From positions 19,055 to 83,054 of the forward strand of contig JBNGIQ010007707.1 in the NCBI GenBank assembly GCA_049999765.1: a stretch of 64,000 nt of DNA, in the 5' to 3' direction. The translations under genes and the position numbers were made by a program. This DNA comes from Phaeoceros laevis. Its lineage: Eukaryota > Anthocerotophyta > Anthocerotopsida > Notothyladales. A model generated the notes under the pieces. That model was not told the origin of the DNA. It saw nothing but the letters and a program-made list of their open reading frames with translations, and ran no database searches. Of the stretch, positions 58,875-64,000 are shown piece after piece (the stretch's first letter is position 1; every line of letters begins with the position of its first letter).

Positions 58875-59314
58875 TGCAGAATTGTGGTCTGCAACACTTT
58901 GCACTAGATCTCAGATTGTATCAGAGGGCGAGGGAGAAGAAACAAAGAGGAGGACAAAGTTCCCATACTAGGAACTTGCACGGAGAACGAGACAGGAGGG
59001 ACCGAGAAATTCTTTCCTGACTGTTTATTCCATTCTAGATATCAAGAGAGGTGCCTGCCAGCTCAAGCTTTTACGCTTGCTGACAGATGGAAAAGAATCT
59101 TAGAATCAATGCCGATCCCAGCTCGGACCCATAGAATACCCCTAGACTACTCACTCGACAGTCGGCTCCTGAAGCAATGTGCCTCTGCAATTTGCAGAGC
59201 TTGCAAGGAAAAAATGGCATTAGCATCTGCCGAAAGAACACACTTACACTCAACTTGAGAGTGCTTCAGTGCTCAGCTACTGTACAGCCTTGTATTTACA
59301 ACCTGCAGATTCAC

Positions 59315-62136
59315 CTAAGCAGTCTCCCCTTCCCTCCTGTACGTCCGTCTTTTATCCCGCATGAACTTCCTTGGCGATCCGTCCTTTGACTTTGCAGCCC
59401 TGAACAGATTGGCTGCAGGTAAATAATTGCCGTCAGGAGAAGTTCATTTGAAAAACATTGACGAAAAAGGACTTTCAATCTTCTTGACCGTTGGTGATGT
59501 CATAGGTCTCTGGACTTACTTGAAGTTTTACTTGTTTCTGACGGAGATTGCAGTTGGCCAGCAGACACTAGAGCCTCTTGCGCCAAAGATTTCCACATCT
59601 CTGAAGACGAGTAGGGCAGGTCCATTGCTGTGCTCAAACCCCTCAACAACTGTACCGTCCTGAGCACAAAAAACATCTCTTTCGGGAAGTGCTGCACGTA
59701 CAAACACCATCCACGTATCAACACACGAACTTCGAACTCAGCTCCTGTTCACTCAAAAATGCCGTACTTGCCAGTTAAGAAGGGGGGGGTATTTGCGCTT
59801 ACATCTACTGATATAGCCTTCAGTATTGTGTCATCCCCGAATGGAGATGCCATGGTGATACCCGGCGGTAGCTTCGTATCAAACATTAGTGTTGCCAGTG
59901 TCTTGAATGACTTAGGGTCCTCAGATGCTGATTTGCCCGTTTGAATACCTAGCTCCCTAATATCGAGGGACAGGAAACAAATAAGAATTTCTGGTTGAAC
60001 ATGGCAAAAAAAAACAGTTACCATTCAACCTTACACAGCGGGAACTACAAGGTCATAGGAACAGGGTAGTAGGATCCAACTGCTGACATACTGGTATGCT
60101 TGACCAAGCTGTGCAACGTTTCCTGTAGCTAGTCCCCACACAACCTTCGCAAATCCCAGTCTCTGCCGTTCTGTCAGCTGCTTTGTCTGGCCATAATCGA
60201 GAAGTGCTACCTGTAAAGCCACCACAATCAGCTCGATCACAACCAAACTAATGGACAAGCATTTCCCCATAGTGAAACATGCAAAAGTAGACCGTACCTT
60301 GCCCTGACTATTGATAAGAACGTTTCCTGGATGAGGGTCTGCTTGGAAAAATCCATCCCCTAACATCATTTGCCCATATGCTGCGGTTAAATCCTTCAAG
60401 ATATTGCTGCAACAAAGTACCACGACCGCGTTAAAGGAAAAATACAGCAAGTTGCAGCAGAGGCAAGTTGACGAGGGATATAGAGGTGTAAAGAGCTTAC
60501 CGTTTAGCCATTTTTGCGAGTTTCCCATTTGGATTGATTCCTCGTTTGACCATCTCATCTCCCAGCTTTACTATTGGGGTCCCCTCAATGAAGTCCATCA
60601 CCAACACTTGCCTGCAGTTGATCGAACGTTTTACAACCTTGACGTGCAAAACCCCTTTGGAAAAGACAGTGCAAGTGTGGCTGACAAAATCACAACTCAT
60701 GTGCTGCTTATTACTCACCTTGTTACCATTCCAGGAATAGAACGGGGAACAATCACTGGTGGCTTCCCTCGCGTGGCAACAGCCAAAGCCTGGGCAATTC
60801 TGTCCATAGAACGTGCTTCTCGTCTGAAGTCAAACTCATAAGCTACCTGCAGTCACATGGCTGGATCACTCATCTGAATTCAGGTACCAACCGACAAAAT
60901 CGGGGCAAACCAAGGCAGTGATTGTCGGACAACCATGCCACATACCTGAGATTCTAGCTCATCAACTACGGTGACAAGATCAAATTTCACATCAAAGAGC
61001 TGTAGGAATCCAGCAAAAACTCTTTGATTCTTGATGTCTGTCATCATCAGCTCCTCTGACCCTGGGTGTTGCACCTGCGGAATTTGTCAACGGAACTACA
61101 CGTCACGTACACTTCTTCATCTCGAAACTAGTTTCCCACCTACTTTCCACACTTGCAAGTTGCTAGACAAGACAGATCATGCATGGCACACACCTTAACA
61201 GCTACGTCTCCAGTGGCACCTTTCAACCTTGCCTTGTGAACCTGCAACATCACACGAAGTTCAAGCCTTAGAGGAGAAGTAATATGGACACAAATCCTCA
61301 AAGTGCTTGCAACTCCCACACTACGTTCCCTATGACAAAAGCTGCTCTATGGGGTTGGAGGCAAACCTGAGCAACAGATGCGGAGCCAATGGGTTTCCTG
61401 TCAAATCTGTCAAACACCGTATACAGGGGCTTTCCCAGCTCAGTCTCCAGGGCTTCTTGCACTTTTTCAAACGATGTTTCTGGCGCTTGATCGCATAAAA
61501 GAACAAGCTTTTTCACCCATGGTAGTGGGGACAGGTCCGGCTTGGCAAGAATTTGCGCAGACTGCGAGCATCAATAACACCACGGACTCAGACTCAGGAG
61601 ACAAACAATCTCTTTTTACACCGTCAATAGCTGCTAGACGCAAGCTCCCAACAACCTAATTCCTGAGGGACGCTACAAAATGCGGGAAACCTCGAGTCCG
61701 CGAACAAACCTTGAGAAAAAAGCCTCCAAGATCCACGCACATCGAGTAGAGCTGGTCAGCGGCCTTCTCATGCCGTTCCTCCCATAATCTGGCCTGCTCC
61801 GTTTTGTCCTTTACAAATGCTACATGCAATTGAGTGGCCTAAGGAGAGACAAACACCAGAGACAATTCAGCCTTCTGGCCCTTCCAAAAGCGCAGCTCAC
61901 AGCAGATAAAGGCAGCACCTTACCTTATAACCAGCGTACACGCCCAGTGTACGTGTCCAGAACTTCCACGTCCGATCTGTCATCGTTTTAGTCTTAAGCG
62001 CCCTGATTCGAATGTTCTCGACATGCTCTGTCCTTCTCTGCTCGTCCAGAAAATTGCCCGCCCAGTCCTTGACACGCTCCTCCATCCACATAGCTGGATT
62101 CACGACCATCATGTCCCTCGACATCCTACACAACAT
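59315..62136 (-). CDS. ABC1/UbiB-family atypical kinase
   Basis: ABC1K proteins act in quinone and isoprenoid-lipid metabolism of mitochondria and plastids. Twelve exons: 62136-61924, 61838-61710, 61561-61367, 61241-61194, 61074-60946, 60846-60719, 60611-60501, 60406-60298, 60210-60092, 59956-59803, 59691-59520, 59412-59315, joining in phase to 534 residues. The ABC1 signature K-x-G-Q is K114-S-A-Q here. SASVAQVHKARL precedes the ATP-binding Lys195 (VAVK). YEFDFRREARSMDRI, LVMDFIEGTPIVKLG, the catalytic loop FFQADPHPGNVLIN (Asp341) and metal-binding LLDYG (Asp359) follow. The last exon adds a basic tail (AAKSKDGSPRKFMRDKRRTY); its strong donor GTAAGT at 59519 argues against the stop at 59500. 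No clear transit peptide on this first exon. Function from the family. Confidence 0.9.
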
Positions 62137-62862
62137 GCCGCAGGAAGCGCTGTCAGCGGTCCCGCACTTTGAGGCCAAAAGGCGAGATCTTTAGCCCGTT
62201 TCCTGATCCGGTGTCGCATACCTCGTCCGCAGGATATCTGCTGGCTGCTTTGCTTCTGAGCGTGCGCTGACGCCTTTTACCACTCGAAATCCGGCAGGAA
62301 GCAGCAATCTATCGAGAATTGACGGTGCGCACGGCTGGCTCTAGGCTGCAACTCACGATGGAAACAAGAGCTGCGCCTGAGCAGGTGATGGCTAGCCGGC
62401 AACGGACGATGTCCTGTCTGTGGGAGCATGTCCGCAGCAGCGCATATATCCTGCACTAGCACTGGTCCCGCGAACCTTCACAAAGCTCAGACAGTCAATG
62501 ATGCCTGTCAACCAAACCCAGACTTGGATGAGATGCGGTTCCTGGAAACGAGGCCGCAGCAGCAGCCCAACAGCATCTCACCGTGAGTCCGTTTGTCTCG
62601 TTCGAGTGCATCTGACCCTTCCTTACGGTTTCCTTTCTCCTCGACGGTACGCCGGTACAGTGCCCTGCAGTATCGTCAGCCTCTCGGAGGATGCGGACGC
62701 CGCCGGTAGGTGACTGGCTATGAGGAGTCCACATGTTTTCCCCCACGGTTGTTGGCCACAAACAGAGAAAACTCGTGGACCATGTCCACTCGTGAGTCAA
62801 TTACCACGTGGCTAGTACTGTATTTGCCAACAAGTTTTAAATACCACACAACTTATTGCATC
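62137..62862. other. ABC1K upstream region
   Basis: Presumed promoter and leader of the ABC1 kinase, then the tRNA 5' flank. No gene seen. Confidence 0.45.
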
Positions 62863-62934
62863 TCCGTAATAGTCTAGATGGTTAGGATACCTGGCTTTCA
62901 CCCAGGCGACCCGGGTTCGAGTCCCGGTTACGGA
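62863..62934 (+). tRNA. trnE-UUC: tRNA-Glu(UUC)
   Basis: 72 nt that fold into a full cloverleaf. A 7-bp acceptor stem pairs TCCGTAA with TTACGGA. The D arm contains GTCTAGATGGTTAGGAT. The anticodon stem CCTGG/CCAGG encloses loop CTTTCAC with anticodon TTC (62897-62899). The T arm is CCGGG-TTCGAGT-CCCGG. The body strongly resembles the plant nuclear tRNA-Glu, so it reads GAA. Internal A and B boxes are present; no intron; CCA is not encoded, as expected. Confidence 0.97.
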
Positions 62935-62981
62935 ATAGGGGACTAAGGGACATGGCCATTCGCTTTTCACGAAAAGTCAAA

Positions 62982-63015
62982 TCGTAACCTAAAAGTCAGT
63001 ACGACTAGGTTACGA
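62982..63015. repeat. Inverted repeat (9-bp stem) downstream of the tRNA
   Basis: TCGTAACCT (62982-62990) pairs with AGGTTACGA (63007-63015) around a 16-base loop. It lies 48 bases beyond the tRNA and directly before the tandem repeat. It is probably a repeat edge rather than a terminator, since RNA polymerase III would stop at a T run. Confidence 0.4.
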
Positions 63016-63224
63016 AGTGCTTGTTAGTAAGCCTTGTTACGCATATCACCTTTCGTGATCGCGTACTGCTGAAAGTGCTTAGTCTCCAAGTCTACCAAAA
63101 ATCTTTATGACTGTACCTGAAGTGCTTGTTAGTAAGCCTTGTTACGCATATCACCTTTCGTGATCGCGTACTGCTGAAAGTGCTTAGTCTCCAAAGTCTA
63201 CCAAAAATCTTTATGACTGTACCT
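63014..63224. repeat. Tandem duplication of a 105-bp unit
   Basis: GAAGTGCTTGTTAGTAAGCC starts at 63014 and again at 63119. The two units run through TATCACCTTTCGTGATCGCG and GTCTACCAAAAATCTTTATG and differ by one inserted base. The right part of each unit (AAGTGCTTAGTCTCC..TACCAAAAAT) resembles the complementary strand of the PPR C-terminal coding sequence at 63540-63571. Confidence 0.85.
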
Positions 63225-63469
63225 CCTGTTTCTGCCGGGCTGCAGTTGCACGGAATCCAAACCTCTACTTCGTCGGAGTACACAACCTAACCATCTACAA
63301 CGTCGTCGGAGTCTTCAATATTTTCTTCGAGGAACGAAATTTACAGAGATTGAAAGAGCTCAATGTTAGGCACTTATCTATCAGTCTATGGCCTATTCAT
63401 CCTCTTCGTGACTTGGCCGGTGCCTGCACAACGAGAACACATTGGCTTCTTGCGAAAAGTCTACATGAC
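63225..63469 (-). pseudogene. PPR-derived remnant downstream of the PPR gene
   Basis: GGGCTGCAGTTGCACGG (63238-63254) nearly matches GGGCTGTAGTTGCACGG (63719-63735) in the intact PPR gene, in the same order relative to the TACCAAAAAT block as in the gene. With the 105-bp repeats, this looks like a decayed extra copy of the PPR C-terminal region. Confidence 0.5.
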
Positions 63470-64000
63470 TTAAGCAGCAAGGTTTTCCTTCAACCTCAAG
63501 CCTGTCCTCCGTAGCATAGCATACAGCTGATCATGCTGGAAGTGCTTGTAGTCTCCTACCAAAAATGTGTGTGTTTCTTGGTTGTGCCCAATCCAGCTTT
63601 CGCTGGGTCTCCTCCATGCACCTCCGGTTTCTCCCAACATCATCACGTTGTTTGCACAGTCCTGAAGGCCTGCATCAGCATAGATGTTTGACATCAACAC
63701 ATATGTGGCAGCATGCTTGGGCTGTAGTTGCACGGCATGATCAAATGCCTGTTTTCCAAACAGCACGTCGCCATGCTTGCGGCAGGCGCCTAGCACGCAC
63801 AACCATACTGCCAGATCAGCTTGCTTCGGAATTTCCCACAACAGGTCCTGTATCCTTGTGAAGCAGCCTACACGCCCGAGGAGGTCGAGCATGCTCACAT
63901 AGTGTGCCATCCCAGGAGTTATGCCATGGTCTTTGCTCATGGATTCAAAGTACTCGATTCCTTTGTCTACTAGGCCAGCATGACTACATGCCGAGAGAAG
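63470..64000 (-). CDS. PPR protein, E/E+ class, C-terminal part (runs off the right edge)
   Basis: The open frame continues to the window end, so only the last 176 codons are seen. Visible: ACSHAGLVDKGIEYFESM, HYVSMLDLLGRVG, VWLCVLGACRKHGDVLFGKQ (E motif start), ATYVLMSNIYADAGLQDCAN and SWIGHNQETHTFLVGDYKHF (E+ motif). The protein stops at LRLKENLAA, before any DYW deaminase domain. Either it belongs to the E+ subclass, which recruits a deaminase in trans, or a DYW domain has been lost. The PPR-like repeats just downstream support loss or rearrangement at this end. Likely an organelle RNA-editing factor. Confidence 0.85.
   Translation of the reverse strand, partial: LLSACSHAGLVDKGIEYFESMSKDHGITPGMAHYVSMLDLLGRVGCFTRIQDLLWEIPKQADLAVWLCVLGACRKHGDVLFGKQAFDHAVQLQPKHAATYVLMSNIYADAGLQDCANNVMMLGETGGAWRRPSESWIGHNQETHTFLVGDYKHFQHDQLYAMLRRTGLRLKENLAA

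Noticed and set aside
62863-62934. tRNA as an organelle insertion
   Set aside because: The body matches the plant nuclear tRNA-Glu pattern rather than plastid trnE, and flanks show no organelle sequence.

Overview
The window is nuclear DNA of a land plant. Most genes are split by short to medium GT-AG introns, a 72-nt cytosolic-type tRNA-Glu is present, and the proteins are plant-specific or plant-typical: a DYW-class PPR protein, LOG, PLGG1, a PMI1-like C2 protein, plastid porphobilinogen deaminase and an ABC1 kinase. The long intronless PPR-DYW gene, a secreted-type polyphenol oxidase and the compact spacing point to a seed-free plant (bryophyte or lycophyte grade). That is inference; the sequence does not fix the species. 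Three N runs mark assembly joins (3024-3123, 25808-25907, 34281-34290).

Layout. 1-7.8 kb is gene-poor, with an unrecognised broken ORF cluster at the left edge and a 100-N gap. LOG (+) lies at 8.5-10.6 kb. A PPR-DYW gene (+, 12.2-15.3 kb) converges on the mRNA-export factor RAE1 (-, 15.6-17.2 kb). An AT-rich repeat region (17.3-19.6 kb) precedes cytosolic aldolase (-, 19.7-21.6 kb), which sits head-to-head with the plastid glycolate/glycerate transporter PLGG1 (+, 22.1-25.2 kb). 25.2-28.5 kb holds degenerate copia retrotransposon pieces in both orientations. VMP1 (+, 28.6-30.7 kb) converges on a polyphenol oxidase (-, 31.3-33.1 kb). Next comes a 298-bp non-autonomous element with piggyBac-type ends, then a ZRANB3-like SNF2/HNH annealing helicase (-, 33.7-40.2 kb), head-to-head with a SYP2-type syntaxin (+, 40.7-42.3 kb). 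A small unrecognised spliced gene (42.9-43.4 kb) and an intronless SRPBCC-domain protein (44.1-44.8 kb) follow. After a 3.5-kb gene-free stretch come a very long PMI1/PMIR1-like C2 protein (+, 48.4-52.8 kb), porphobilinogen deaminase (-, 53.7-55.2 kb), a 71-residue membrane protein (+, 56.7-57.1 kb), a rhodanese-domain protein (-, 57.8-58.9 kb), an ABC1 kinase (-, 59.3-62.1 kb), tRNA-Glu(UUC), and the 3' part of a second PPR gene running off the right edge.

There is no operon logic here. The genes are individually transcribed housekeeping and organelle functions: RNA editing, tetrapyrrole synthesis, photorespiratory transport, ABC1 kinase signalling, vacuolar trafficking, autophagy and ER membrane function, and replication-fork repair. 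The gene models are my own splice reconstructions. For LOG, RAE1, aldolase, PLGG1, VMP1, PPO, syntaxin, PMI1-like, PBGD, the small membrane protein, rhodanese and ABC1K, the exon phases close exactly from ATG to stop. The 3' half of the helicase is only partly resolved. I see no clearly new multi-gene system. The most unusual items are the piggyBac-type MITE, the DYW protein ending in Asp-Ser-Arg, a GC-AG intron splitting a copper-site motif in PPO, a C-terminal LysM-like module on the PMI1-like protein, and two small unrecognised genes.
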